NCBI RefSeq assembly: GCF_008087085.1
Contig: NZ_VIYJ01000005.1
Coordinates: 124,001-188,000 of the forward strand
Source of the DNA: Nocardioides rubriscoriae
GTDB taxonomy: Bacteria > Actinomycetota > Actinomycetes > Propionibacteriales > Nocardioidaceae
Direction: 5' to 3'
DNA length: 64,000 nt
Numbering within the stretch: position 1 is the stretch's first letter; each line of letters starts with the position of its first letter. This document shows, one piece after another, positions 9,254-17,867 of the stretch. The notes beneath the pieces are model-generated. The model ran no database searches, was not told the DNA's origin, and worked only from the letters and a program-made list of their open reading frames with translations. The position numbers and the translations under genes were made by a program.

Positions 9254-9259
9254 TAGAGT
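9254..9259 (+). promoter_or_regulatory. -10-like element TAGAGT of punA (leaderless)
   Basis: Lies between the upstream stop codon and punA and ends 8 bases before the GTG at 9268, so punA may have its own leaderless transcript in addition to readthrough. Confidence 0.45.
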
Positions 9260-9267
9260 CACGCCTT

Positions 9268-10074
9268 GTGAGCGACCCCACTCTTGACCCCCACGACCTG
9301 GCCCGCGACGCGGCGCGCCGCCTCGCCGAGCTGACCGGGGTCGAGCGTCACGACGTCGCCCTGGTCCTCGGCAGCGGCTGGCTGCCGGCCGTCGACGCGC
9401 TGGGCGAGGCGACCGCCGAGATCGACACCACCGACCTGCCGGGCTTCTCGGCCGCGGCCGTCGTCGGCCACTCCGGCAAGATCCGCAGCATCAGGGCCGG
9501 TGACCGGCAGCTGCTGGTGTTCCTCAGCCGCACCCACTACTACGAGGGCAAGGGCGTCGCCGCCGTCGTCCACGGCGTCCGCACCGCCGCGGCGGCCGGG
9601 TGCCGCGCGATCGTGCTCACCAACGGCTGCGGCGGGCTCAAGGAGACCTGGAGCCCCGGCACCCCCGTGCTGATCAGCGACCACATCAACCTGACCGGCA
9701 GGTCCCCCATCGAGGGCGCTCACTTCGTCGACCTCACCGACCTGTACTCCCCGCGGCTGCGGGCCCTGTGCCGGCAGGTCGACCCGAGCCTCGACGAGGG
9801 CGTCTACGTGCAGTTCCCCGGGCCCCACTACGAGACCCCGGCCGAGATCGGCATGGTCCGGGCCATCGGTGGCCACCTGGTCGGGATGAGCACGACCCTC
9901 GAGGCGATCGCCGCCCGCGAGGCCGGCCTGGAGGTGCTCGGCATCAGCCTGGTCACCAACCTGGCGGCCGGCATCAGCGGCGAGCCGCTCGACCACGCCG
10001 AGGTGCTCGAGGCCGGGCGCGCCGCCGCCAGCCGGATGGGCGACCTGCTCGGTCGCGTCGTCCCCGGGATCTGA
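9268..10074 (+). CDS. punA: Purine-nucleoside phosphorylase
   Basis: Phosphorolysis of purine (deoxy)nucleosides to base and (deoxy)ribose-1-phosphate. The 268-residue protein has the length and motifs of the trimeric (PNP/MTAP) class: VLGSGWLPAVDALG, HSGKIRSI, LVFLSRTHYYEGKG, the base-site motif TNGCGGLKETWSPG, and GMSTTLEAIAAREAGLEVLG ahead of the purine-binding loop SLVTNLAAG. GTG start at 9268 is supported by its promoter spacing. It opens the nucleoside-salvage part of the window; a TetR-family gene follows after 11 bp and is probably co-transcribed. Confidence 0.95.
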   Translation: MSDPTLDPHDLARDAARRLAELTGVERHDVALVLGSGWLPAVDALGEATAEIDTTDLPGFSAAAVVGHSGKIRSIRAGDRQLLVFLSRTHYYEGKGVAAVVHGVRTAAAAGCRAIVLTNGCGGLKETWSPGTPVLISDHINLTGRSPIEGAHFVDLTDLYSPRLRALCRQVDPSLDEGVYVQFPGPHYETPAEIGMVRAIGGHLVGMSTTLEAIAAREAGLEVLGISLVTNLAAGISGEPLDHAEVLEAGRAAASRMGDLLGRVVPGI

Positions 10075-10085
10075 GCGGGCTCGCC

Positions 10086-10748
10086 GTGCCCGAGCCCGAC
10101 CGCGCCGCCCCGGGCCCCGCCGACGAGACCCGTCGCCGGCTGCTCGTCGCCGCGACCCTGGGGTTCGCCGAGCACGGTGTCCACACGGCCTCGCTGCTCG
10201 AGATCACCCGCCAGGCCGGGCAACGCAACCGCGGAGCGGTCCACTACCACTTCGGCTCGCGCACCGGCATGCTCGTCGCCGTCCTCGAGCAGCACGTCGA
10301 GCTGCTGACCTCCCGCGAGCGCGAGCTGCTCGCGATCGCGCGCCAGCGTCCCGACAGCGACCTCGCCTCCGCGGTGGAGGCCCTGGTCCGGCCGGCGGTC
10401 GAGCTGGCCGAGCTGGGAGGCCAGGGCCGCGCCTACCTCATGATCCTGGCCGAGCTGGTCGAGGAGAATCCCGAGACGATGGACCCCGAGGTCCTCGCCG
10501 CCCTGCACCGGATGGGCGGCTACGACGCCTACGCGCTGCTCGAGCAGCGGGTGCCGCCGATGGCCGACGACATCCGGGCCGAGCGGCTCTCGCTGGTGAC
10601 GTCGTTCATCCTGCGCGCGATCGCGGACCGCGGCCGCGCCGGCGAGCGGGCCTCGGCCCGCTCGCAGCTCGCGCTCGAGCCGTTCGCCGCCAACCTCGTG
10701 GCGATGGTCGTCGGCATGCTCAGCGCCCCGGCGCCGCAGCCGGCTTGA
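10086..10748 (+). CDS. TetR-family transcriptional regulator
   Basis: A 220-residue protein. The N-terminal helix-turn-helix region (about 15-65) reads RRRLLVAATLGFAEHGVHTA, then LLEITRQAGQ and VHYHFGSRTGMLVAVLEQH, the classic TetR DNA-binding layout with YHF at the end of the recognition helix. The C-terminal ligand domain (about 70-220) is alpha-helical and unrelated to anything I recognise. The GTG at 10086 is 11 bp after punA and is the closest start that leaves a normal-length N-terminal arm. Position suggests autoregulation or control of neighbouring salvage genes, but the ligand is unknown. Confidence 0.88.
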   Translation: MPEPDRAAPGPADETRRRLLVAATLGFAEHGVHTASLLEITRQAGQRNRGAVHYHFGSRTGMLVAVLEQHVELLTSRERELLAIARQRPDSDLASAVEALVRPAVELAELGGQGRAYLMILAELVEENPETMDPEVLAALHRMGGYDAYALLEQRVPPMADDIRAERLSLVTSFILRAIADRGRAGERASARSQLALEPFAANLVAMVVGMLSAPAPQPA

Positions 10749-10775
10749 TCTGGAGCCGGCTCCAGGCTTCACTGG
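10745..10775 (+). promoter_or_regulatory. MerR-type operator/promoter of the merR gene
   Basis: TTGATC (-35, 10745-10750) is followed after 19 bases by CACTGG (10770-10775), a poor -10. The perfect 16-bp palindrome CTGGAGCCGGCTCCAG (10750-10765) fills the spacer. A long 19-bp spacer filled by a dyad is the hallmark of MerR-controlled promoters. It starts inside the end of the tetR gene, and a transcript would begin near the ATG at 10780. Confidence 0.65.
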
Positions 10776-10779
10776 CCCG

Positions 10780-11169
10780 ATGAGCGACGGCCTCCCCATC
10801 GCCGAGGCGGCTGCTCGCCTCGGCCTGACGCCCGACACCCTGCGCTACTACGAGCGCGACGGCCTGCTGCTGCACCCGGTCGGGCGCGCACCCAGCGGCC
10901 ACCGGCGCTACGGTCCCGACGACGTGCGCTGGATCGAGCTGGTCACCCGCCTGCGGTCGACCGGCATGACGATCCGCGACGTACGCCGCTACGCCGACCT
11001 GGTCCGCGATGGTGCCGGCAACGAGGACGAGCGTCTCGAGCTGCTGCGCGAGCACCGCCGCAAGGTCCTGGCCCAGCTGGCCGAGGTGCAGCAGCACCTC
11101 GGGGCGATCGACTACAAGATCGGGGTCTACGTCGATGCCCTCGAGGGGCGCGACGCCGGGGCGGCTTGA
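10780..11169 (+). CDS. MerR-family transcriptional regulator
   Basis: A 129-residue protein. The N-terminal winged helix (about 5-72) reads [20 protein letters not shown], then [20 protein letters not shown] and a MerR-type [19 protein letters not shown]; a coiled-coil follows (about 78-118). The C-terminal effector region is very short and has no cysteine pair, so it is not a mercury, copper or SoxR-like sensor. It resembles the small MerR proteins that sit next to aldo/keto reductases in many bacteria. A matching operator lies in front of this gene and in front of the downstream reductase, implying autoregulation and control of the next gene. Confidence 0.9.
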   Translation: MSDGLPIAEAAARLGLTPDTLRYYERDGLLLHPVGRAPSGHRRYGPDDVRWIELVTRLRSTGMTIRDVRRYADLVRDGAGNEDERLELLREHRRKVLAQLAEVQQHLGAIDYKIGVYVDALEGRDAGAA

Positions 11170-11196
11170 CTTCGAGCGCGCTCCAAGCGACAAGGT
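11166..11196 (+). promoter_or_regulatory. MerR-type operator/promoter of the aldo/keto reductase
   Basis: TTGACT (11166-11171), a 19-base spacer and CAAGGT (11191-11196) reproduce the layout of MerR-activated promoters, with a near-perfect dyad TTCGAGCGCGCTCCAA (one mismatch) in the spacer. The half-site GCTCCA is shared with the operator at 10745. The -35 overlaps the end of the merR gene, and the ATG is at 11204. Confidence 0.7.
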
Positions 11197-11203
11197 GGAG
11201 GCC

Positions 11204-12202
<999 letters not shown>

Positions 12203-12268
12203 GGCCCTCGGCCGGTCTCGCCCGCCGGGGTGAGTCGTCGCGCGGAGGCGCCGTGATGGCGTCGAGCG

Positions 12269-12538
12269 ATGAGCTACGACCGCGAGCAGAGCATCGACAA
12301 CCCCGTTGCCCAGGGCCAGGCCGACCCCGACGGCTCGACCGAGGCCGACGGGGCCCCAGAGGGGCTGGCCGGGTCCGCCGACCCCGGCAAGCGGTTCCGC
12401 GAGATGGAGGTCAGCGAGGAGGAGCAGCGCGAGATCGCCGCGGAGCGCGAGCGTCGCCTCGACCCCGCCAACCGTCCTGACAATGCCGAGGTCGACAACA
12501 CCCACCGCACGTTCGAGGACGGCGAGTTCAAGGACTAG
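12269..12538 (+). CDS. Small acidic hydrophilic protein, function unknown
   Basis: An 89-residue, highly charged protein without signal peptide or membrane helix. It is rich in Asp, Glu and Pro; the middle segment EMEVSEEEQREIAAERERRL should form a charged helix, and the rest looks disordered. I do not recognise a family, although similar short disordered proteins are common in actinobacteria. The ATG at 12269 is used; an upstream GTG (12253) is out of this frame. Codon use (strong G/C in third positions) supports it being a real gene. It ends 39 bp from the convergent gene at 12578. Confidence 0.6.
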   Translation: MSYDREQSIDNPVAQGQADPDGSTEADGAPEGLAGSADPGKRFREMEVSEEEQREIAAERERRLDPANRPDNAEVDNTHRTFEDGEFKD

Positions 12539-12577
12539 CGCCGGTCGGGCGCCCGCGCGGGGCCGCGCTCGAGGACC

Positions 12578-13114
12578 TCACAGGTCGAGGCGACGCATCA
12601 ACGCCTCGAGCGCCCTGCCGGCCTGACGCCGTACGTCGGGGTGGTCGTCGTCGAGCAGGGACCGGACGACCGCCACGTGCTCACGGTCGCCGCTGACGGC
12701 CAGGCAGCGCACCGCCTGCGCGCGCACCCGGGGCAGCACGTGACGGGCCAGCGCGGCCGCGCCGTCGCCGGCGCCCGCGACGTCGTGCCGGGTCGCGACC
12801 TTGAGGCACATCTCGGCGGGCCGGTAGTGCTCGTCGCCGAGCCCGCGCACGACCGCGTCGGTCGCCGCGTCGTCCCACACGTGCAGGAGCCCGCGGGCCC
12901 CCCACGTGCGCACCCAGTAGTCCTTCCAGGCGTCGGGGTCGAGCACGTCGTCGCCCGGGAGCCACGCGTGGCCGGTGATCCCGCGCAGCTCGTCGAGGTA
13001 GCGCTCGCGGGGCGCTCCACCGAGCAGCGCGACGCACGCCGACACGAACGCCGAGGTCCCGATCCGCGCGGCCAGGTCGGTGATCGACCGGGCCACGGGA
13101 GGGCGGGTGGGCAT
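12578..13114 (-). CDS. HEAT-repeat-like protein, function unknown
   Basis: A 178-residue protein of helical hairpins. The C-terminal 60 residues (VLPRVRAQAVRCLAVSGDRE, then SLLDDDHPDVRRQAGRALEA) have the pattern of HEAT or PBS-lyase-type repeats, where a D-x-x-x-V-R/R-x-x-A core repeats about every 30 residues. The N-terminal part has a tryptophan-rich segment (DAWKDYWVRTWGARGLLHVW). Such proteins bind partners rather than catalyse reactions; no partner can be named. It is divergently transcribed from the phospho-sugar mutase with start codons only 18 bp apart. Confidence 0.75.
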   Translation of the reverse strand: MPTRPPVARSITDLAARIGTSAFVSACVALLGGAPRERYLDELRGITGHAWLPGDDVLDPDAWKDYWVRTWGARGLLHVWDDAATDAVVRGLGDEHYRPAEMCLKVATRHDVAGAGDGAAALARHVLPRVRAQAVRCLAVSGDREHVAVVRSLLDDDHPDVRRQAGRALEALMRRLDL

Positions 13115-13119
13115 GACGC

Positions 13120-13125
13120 TACGGT
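13120..13125 (+). promoter_or_regulatory. -10-like element TACGGT of the phospho-sugar mutase (leaderless)
   Basis: Ends 7 bases before the ATG at 13133. It sits inside the 18-bp gap between divergent start codons; the opposite strand offers only CACCGT at the equivalent distance from the 13114 start. Confidence 0.45.
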
Positions 13126-13132
13126 GCCTCAC

Positions 13133-14815
13133 ATGAGCCCCGACGTCGACGTCCTGGTCGCGCGCGCCCGCGCCTGGATGGCCGAGGACCCCGATCCGCA
13201 GACCCGCTCCGAGCTCGCGCAGGTCCTCGCCACCGTCGAGGCCGACGGCCCCGACGCCGCGGCCGCGGCCGCCGACCTGGCCGACCGGTTCCGCGGCTCC
13301 CTGGAGTTCGGCACCGCAGGCCTGCGCGGGGCCCTGGGGGCCGGTCCGCACCGGATGAACCGCGTGGTCGTGCTGCGCGCCGCGGCCGGCCTCGCGGCGT
13401 ACCTGCACCAGGAGGGCGCGACCGGCCAGTCCGGGCAGCGCTCGGTCGTCATCGGCTACGACGCCCGCCACAACTCCGAGGTGTTCGCCCGTGACACGGC
13501 CGAGGTGATGAGCGGGGCCGGCTTCACCGCGTGGGTGCTGCCGCGCCCGCTCCCGACGCCGGTGCTGGCCTTCGCGATCCGCGAGCTCGGGTGCGCGGCG
13601 GGCGTGATGGTGACCGCGAGCCACAACCCCCCTCAGGACAACGGCTACAAGGTCTACCTCGGCGACGGCAGCCAGATCGTGCCGCCCGCCGACGCCGACA
13701 TCGCCGCCCACATCGACGCGGTCGGCCACCTCGCCGAGATCCCGCGCGGGGGCCCCGGGACGCTGCTCGGCGAGGACCTGGTCGACCACTACCTCGACAC
13801 GGTGGCGGCCCTGGCCGAGGACGGTCCGCGCGACCTCGACGTGGTCTACACCCCGCTGCACGGCGTCGGCGGCACGACGGTGCTCCAGGTGCTCGAGACC
13901 GCCGGGTTCAGCGAGCCCCGCGTGGTCGCGGAGCAGGCCGAGCCCGACCCCGACTTCCCGACCGTGGGCTTCCCCAACCCCGAGGAGCCCGGGGCGATGG
14001 ACCTCGCGCTCGCGCTGGCCGAGGAGACCGGGGCCGACCTGGTCGTGGCCAACGACCCCGACGCCGACCGGTGCGCGGCCGCCGTACCCGGGCTGCACGG
14101 TTGGCGGATGCTGCGCGGCGACGAGGTCGGGGCGCTGCTGGCCCACCACCTGCTGGCCCGCGGCCGTACCGGCACCTACGCCACCTCGATCGTGTCGTCG
14201 TCGCTGCTCGCCACCATGGCGGCCGCGGCGGGCCAGCTCCACGAGGAGACCCTCACGGGGTTCAAGTGGATCGGCCGCGTGCCCGGTCTGGCCTTCGGCT
14301 ACGAGGAGGCGCTCGGCTACTGCGTCGACCCCGACCACGTGCGCGACAAGGACGGGGTCTCGGCGCTGCTGCTGCTCTGCGAGCTGGCCGCACGGCTCAA
14401 GGCGGAGGGACGCGGCCTGGTCGACCTGCTCGACGACATCGCCCGCGAGCACGGGTTGCACGCGACCGACCAGGTGTCGGTCCGCGTCGACGACCTCGCC
14501 CGGATCCCCGCGGCGATGGCGCGGCTGCGCGAGCACCCGCCCACGACGCTCGGCGGGCTCGCCGTCCTTGCGGTCGACGACCTCGCCCAGGGCACCGCGG
14601 CGCTGCCGCCCACCGACGGCCTGCGCTACCGCCTCGCCGACGGTGCCCGCGTGATCGTGCGGCCCAGCGGCACCGAGCCCAAGGTCAAGTGCTACCTCGA
14701 GGTCGTCGTGCCCGTCGAGGCCGGCGCCGCCGACGGGGTCGAGGCCGCGCGCATCAGCGCGGCCGCCCGCCTGGACGCCCTGGGCGCCGACATCCGCGCC
14801 GCTGCCGGGATCTGA
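13133..14815 (+). CDS. Phospho-sugar mutase (phosphoglucomutase/phosphopentomutase-like)
   Basis: Interconverts hexose- or pentose-1- and -6/5-phosphates through a phosphoserine. The 560-residue alpha-D-phosphohexomutase has all four signature loops: phosphoserine loop VMVTASHNPPQDNGYK, metal-binding NDPDADRCA, sugar-binding EEALGYC and phosphate-binding RPSGTEPKVKCYLEV. GFKWIGRVPGLAFGYEEALG is typical of the long PgmB/ManB-like group that also includes bacterial phosphopentomutase-type enzymes (PGM2-like). Set between punA and deoC, conversion of (deoxy)ribose-1-phosphate to the 5-phosphate is an attractive role, but glucose- or mannose-phosphate mutase activity cannot be excluded. It converges with the PH-domain gene at 14843. 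Confidence 0.92.
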   Translation: MSPDVDVLVARARAWMAEDPDPQTRSELAQVLATVEADGPDAAAAAADLADRFRGSLEFGTAGLRGALGAGPHRMNRVVVLRAAAGLAAYLHQEGATGQSGQRSVVIGYDARHNSEVFARDTAEVMSGAGFTAWVLPRPLPTPVLAFAIRELGCAAGVMVTASHNPPQDNGYKVYLGDGSQIVPPADADIAAHIDAVGHLAEIPRGGPGTLLGEDLVDHYLDTVAALAEDGPRDLDVVYTPLHGVGGTTVLQVLETAGFSEPRVVAEQAEPDPDFPTVGFPNPEEPGAMDLALALAEETGADLVVANDPDADRCAAAVPGLHGWRMLRGDEVGALLAHHLLARGRTGTYATSIVSSSLLATMAAAAGQLHEETLTGFKWIGRVPGLAFGYEEALGYCVDPDHVRDKDGVSALLLLCELAARLKAEGRGLVDLLDDIAREHGLHATDQVSVRVDDLARIPAAMARLREHPPTTLGGLAVLAVDDLAQGTAALPPTDGLRYRLADGARVIVRPSGTEPKVKCYLEVVVPVEAGAADGVEAARISAAARLDALGADIRAAAGI

Positions 14816-14820
14816 GCGAG

Positions 14821-14834
14821 CCTGCGTCGGCAGG
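14821..14834. terminator. Small stem-loop between convergent genes
   Basis: CCTGC-GTCG-GCAGG forms a 5-bp stem with a 4-base loop in the 27-bp space between the convergent stops of the mutase and the PH-domain gene. There is no T-tract and the stem is short, so it is only a possible bidirectional terminator. Confidence 0.25.
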
Positions 14835-14842
14835 GGCGCAGG

Positions 14843-15430
14843 TCAGACCAGGATCGCCACGACGAGCGCGACGGTCGAGGCGGCCAGCACCGCGATCTCG
14901 GCCACGGCCGGCACGCGCTCCACGGGCGGTCCGCCGGCACCGGGGTCGGTGGGCTCCTCGCGGCGCTGGGCCTGTGCGCGCAGCAGGGAGGCCCGCTCGC
15001 GGATGCGCTGCTCGACGAAGAGCGCGAACGCCTTGTCGGACAGCGACGCGGCGGAGTCGGCGTCGCCGACCAGGTCGTCCTTCTTCATCTGCCGCCGCGG
15101 CCGCCCGACGGCGGGCGAGGTGTAACGCTTCTCACCGACCCGGACCGCCAGCACCTGGCGTACGACGACGTCCTCGACCGCCACGAGCGGGATGCGCACG
15201 GTGTCGACCATGTTGCGCAGCACGAGCGTGTCGTCCTCGATCGCCACCCGGGGCCGCAGCAGCGAGACCCAACTCACGGCGGCGAAGAGCACCCCGAGGG
15301 CCACCACCGCCCACGACCCGCCCTCGGTGATCGCCGTCACCGCGGCCACGAGCCCGATCACCACGCCGCAGGTGCCGAGGACCCGCCCGCTGGTGGGCGG
15401 GAACCGCTCGTCCGAGTTGTCGCCGTCCAT
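14843..15430 (-). CDS. PH-domain membrane protein
   Basis: A 195-residue protein with two membrane helices near the N-terminus (about 17-58), a PH-like soluble segment (about 60-110: RVAIEDDTLVLRNMVDTVRI, then VAVEDVVVRQVLAVRVGEKR), a charged linker (residues 125-160) and a third hydrophobic helix at the extreme C-terminus (about 172-195). This is the layout of the actinobacterial PH-domain (bPH_2/bPH_6) proteins, whose function is unknown. It is divergently transcribed from deoC, and the two -10-like elements overlap. It is unrelated in order to the PH protein at 1-807 apart from the shared fold. Confidence 0.75.
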   Translation of the reverse strand: MDGDNSDERFPPTSGRVLGTCGVVIGLVAAVTAITEGGSWAVVALGVLFAAVSWVSLLRPRVAIEDDTLVLRNMVDTVRIPLVAVEDVVVRQVLAVRVGEKRYTSPAVGRPRRQMKKDDLVGDADSAASLSDKAFALFVEQRIRERASLLRAQAQRREEPTDPGAGGPPVERVPAVAEIAVLAASTVALVVAILV

Positions 15431-15437
15431 GATCCCA

Positions 15438-15447
15438 ACTCTATGCT
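15438..15447. promoter_or_regulatory. Overlapping divergent -10 elements (PH gene / deoC)
   Basis: Within the 10 bases ACTCTATGCT, the plus strand reads TATGCT (15442-15447, 6 bases before the deoC ATG at 15454) and the minus strand reads TAGAGT (15438-15443, 7 bases before the PH-gene ATG at 15430). The two hexamers share the central TA. The arrangement predicts a symmetric bidirectional promoter making two leaderless mRNAs that cannot be occupied by two polymerases at once. Confidence 0.6.
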
Positions 15448-15453
15448 GGGCTG

Positions 15454-16416
15454 ATGCCCACGACCGCCACGGACTACTCCGACGTCACCGGGTCCGAGGC
15501 CTCGCTGCGACGCTTCCTCCACGGACTGCCCGGGGTCGACCAGGTCGGCGCCGAGGCCCGCGCCGCCGCCCTCGGGACCCGCTCCATCAAGACGACCGCC
15601 AAGGCCCAGGCCCTCGACCTGGCCATCCGCATGGTCGACCTCACCACGCTCGAGGGCCAGGACACCCACGGCAAGGTGCGCGCGCTGGCGTCCAAGGCGA
15701 TGCGGCCCGACCCCGCCGACCCGACCTGCCCCGCGGTCGCCGCGGTCTGCGTCTACCCCGACATGGTCGCCACGGTGAAGCAGACCCTCGGGTCCTCGGG
15801 AGTCAACGTCGCCGCCGTCGCCACGGCGTTCCCCAGCGGGCGCGCCGCGCTCGACATCAAGCTCGCCGACACCCGCGACGCCGTCGAGGCCGGCGCCGAC
15901 GAGATCGACATGGTCATCGACCGCGGCGCGTTCCTGTCGGGCCACTACCTGCGGGTCTTCGAGGAGATCGTCGCGGTGCGTGAGGCCTGCGCCCGCCCCG
16001 GCGGCGACGACGCCCACCTCAAGGTGATCTTCGAGACCGGTGAGCTGCAGACCCTCGACAACGTACGCCGGGTGAGCTGGCTGGCGATGATGGCCGGCGC
16101 CCACTTCATCAAGACCTCCACCGGCAAGGTGCAGCCCGCGGCCACGCTGCCCGTCACGCTGGTCATGCTCGAGGCCGTCCGCGACTTCCGTGAGGCCACG
16201 GGGCAGATGGTCGGGGTCAAGCCCGCGGGCGGCATCCGCACCGCCAAGGACGCGATCAAGTACCTCGTGATGGTCAACGAGGTCGCCGGGCCCGACTGGC
16301 TCGACCCGGCCTGGTTCCGCTTCGGCGCCTCCACGCTGCTCAACGAGCTGCTCATGCAGCGCACCAAGATGACCACCGGGCGCTACTCCGGTCCCGACTA
16401 CTTCACCCTCGACTGA
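15454..16416 (+). CDS. deoC: Deoxyribose-phosphate aldolase
   Basis: Cleaves 2-deoxyribose-5-phosphate to glyceraldehyde-3-phosphate and acetaldehyde, the key step in deoxynucleoside catabolism. The 320-residue class I aldolase has DLTTLEG at the first strand, PAVAAVCVYPDMV, the Schiff-base lysine K220 in FIKTSTGK, and the phosphate-binding VKPAGGIRTAKDAIKYL. It is longer than the about 220-260-residue E. coli enzyme because of N-terminal (about 1-45) and C-terminal additions, typical of the longer class seen in actinobacteria. Two aldehyde dehydrogenase homologues follow directly (17 bp, then an overlap), which fits disposal of the acetaldehyde. Confidence 0.96.
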   Translation: MPTTATDYSDVTGSEASLRRFLHGLPGVDQVGAEARAAALGTRSIKTTAKAQALDLAIRMVDLTTLEGQDTHGKVRALASKAMRPDPADPTCPAVAAVCVYPDMVATVKQTLGSSGVNVAAVATAFPSGRAALDIKLADTRDAVEAGADEIDMVIDRGAFLSGHYLRVFEEIVAVREACARPGGDDAHLKVIFETGELQTLDNVRRVSWLAMMAGAHFIKTSTGKVQPAATLPVTLVMLEAVRDFREATGQMVGVKPAGGIRTAKDAIKYLVMVNEVAGPDWLDPAWFRFGASTLLNELLMQRTKMTTGRYSGPDYFTLD

Positions 16417-16433
16417 GGCCAGGACTGACACGC

Positions 16434-17867
16434 ATGGACTTCACCTACGCCCCGGCCCCCGAGTCGCGCAGCATCGTCGACCTCAAGGCGTCCTACGGCC
16501 TGTTCATCAGCGGCCAGTTCGTCGACGGCCACGGCTCGTCGTTCAAGACGATCAGCCCGGCCACCGAGGAGGTCCTCGCCGAGGTCGCCGAGGCCGACGA
16601 CGCCGACGTCGACGCCGCGGTCAAGGCCGCCCGCCGCGCCCACACCCGCGTCTGGTCGCGGATGCCCGGCAGCGAGCGCGCCAAGTACCTCTACCGGATC
16701 GCCCGCATCATCCAGGAGCGCTCCCGCGAGCTCGCCGTCCTCGAGTCGCTCGACAACGGCAAGCCCATCAAGGAGTCGCGCGACGTCGACGTCCCCGTGG
16801 TCGCCGCCCACTTCTTCTACTACGCCGGGTGGGCCGACAAGCTCGAGCACGCAGGCTTCGGCACCACCCCGCTCGGGGTCGCCGGCCAGGTCATCCCGTG
16901 GAACTTCCCGCTGCTGATGCTGGCCTGGAAGGTCGCGCCCGCCCTGGCCTGCGGCAACACCGTCGTGCTCAAGCCGGCCGAGACCACGCCGCTGACCGCG
17001 CTGCTCTTCGCCGAGATCTGCCAGCAGGCCGACCTGCCGCCCGGGGTCGTCAACATCGTCACCGGAGCCGGTGGCACCGGTCAGGCGATCGTCGCCCACC
17101 CCGACGTCGACAAGGTCGCCTTCACCGGCTCGACCGAGGTCGGCAAGGCCATCGCGCGGGCCGTGGCCGGCACCGGCAAGAAGGTCACCCTCGAGCTGGG
17201 CGGCAAGGCGGCCAACATCGTCTTCGACGACGCGCCGATCGACCAGGCCGTCGAGGGCATCGTCAACGGCATCTTCTTCAACCAGGGCCACGTCTGCTGC
17301 GCGGGCTCACGGCTGCTGGTGCAGGAGTCGGTCGCCGACGAGCTGCTCGAGCGGCTCAAGCGCCGGATGGGCACGCTGCGCGTCGGTGACCCGCTCGACA
17401 AGAACACCGACGTCGGGGCCATCAACTCCGCGGCGCAGCTGCAGCGCATCCGCGAGCTCAGCGACGTCGGCGAGGCCGAGGGCGCGGGCCGCTGGTCGCC
17501 GCCGTGCGAGCTGCCCGACCGGGGCTTCTGGTTCCCGCCGACGATCTTCACCGGCGTCTCCCAGGCCCACCGGATCGCGCGCGAGGAGATCTTCGGACCG
17601 GTGCTCTCGGTGCTGACCTTCCGCACGCCGTCCGAGGCGGTCGAGAAGGCCAACAACACGCCGTACGGCCTGTCGGCCGGCGTCTGGACCGAGAAGGGCT
17701 CGTTGATCCTGCACATGGCCGGTGCGCTCAAGGCCGGCGTCGTCTGGGCCAACACGTTCAACAAGTTCGACCCCACCAGCCCGTTCGGCGGCTACAAGGA
17801 GTCGGGACAGGGTCGCGAGGGCGGCCGCCACGGACTCGCGGCCTACCTGAAGGGTGGCGACCTCTGA
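16434..17867 (+). CDS. Aldehyde dehydrogenase (NAD(P)+), active-site residues intact
   Basis: Oxidises an aldehyde, plausibly the acetaldehyde released by DeoC, to the acid. The 477-residue protein has the substrate/cofactor motifs VIPWNFPLLM and VLKPAETTPL, the GSTEVGKAI cofactor loop, the general-base glutamate in TLELGGKAANIV and the nucleophile C288 in NQGHVCCAGSR, then EEIFGPV and SPFGGYKESGQG. This is a complete ALDH. It starts at ATG 16434, 17 bp after deoC, and ends in an ATGA overlap with the next gene, so all three belong to one transcription unit. Confidence 0.92.
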   Translation: MDFTYAPAPESRSIVDLKASYGLFISGQFVDGHGSSFKTISPATEEVLAEVAEADDADVDAAVKAARRAHTRVWSRMPGSERAKYLYRIARIIQERSRELAVLESLDNGKPIKESRDVDVPVVAAHFFYYAGWADKLEHAGFGTTPLGVAGQVIPWNFPLLMLAWKVAPALACGNTVVLKPAETTPLTALLFAEICQQADLPPGVVNIVTGAGGTGQAIVAHPDVDKVAFTGSTEVGKAIARAVAGTGKKVTLELGGKAANIVFDDAPIDQAVEGIVNGIFFNQGHVCCAGSRLLVQESVADELLERLKRRMGTLRVGDPLDKNTDVGAINSAAQLQRIRELSDVGEAEGAGRWSPPCELPDRGFWFPPTIFTGVSQAHRIAREEIFGPVLSVLTFRTPSEAVEKANNTPYGLSAGVWTEKGSLILHMAGALKAGVVWANTFNKFDPTSPFGGYKESGQGREGGRHGLAAYLKGGDL

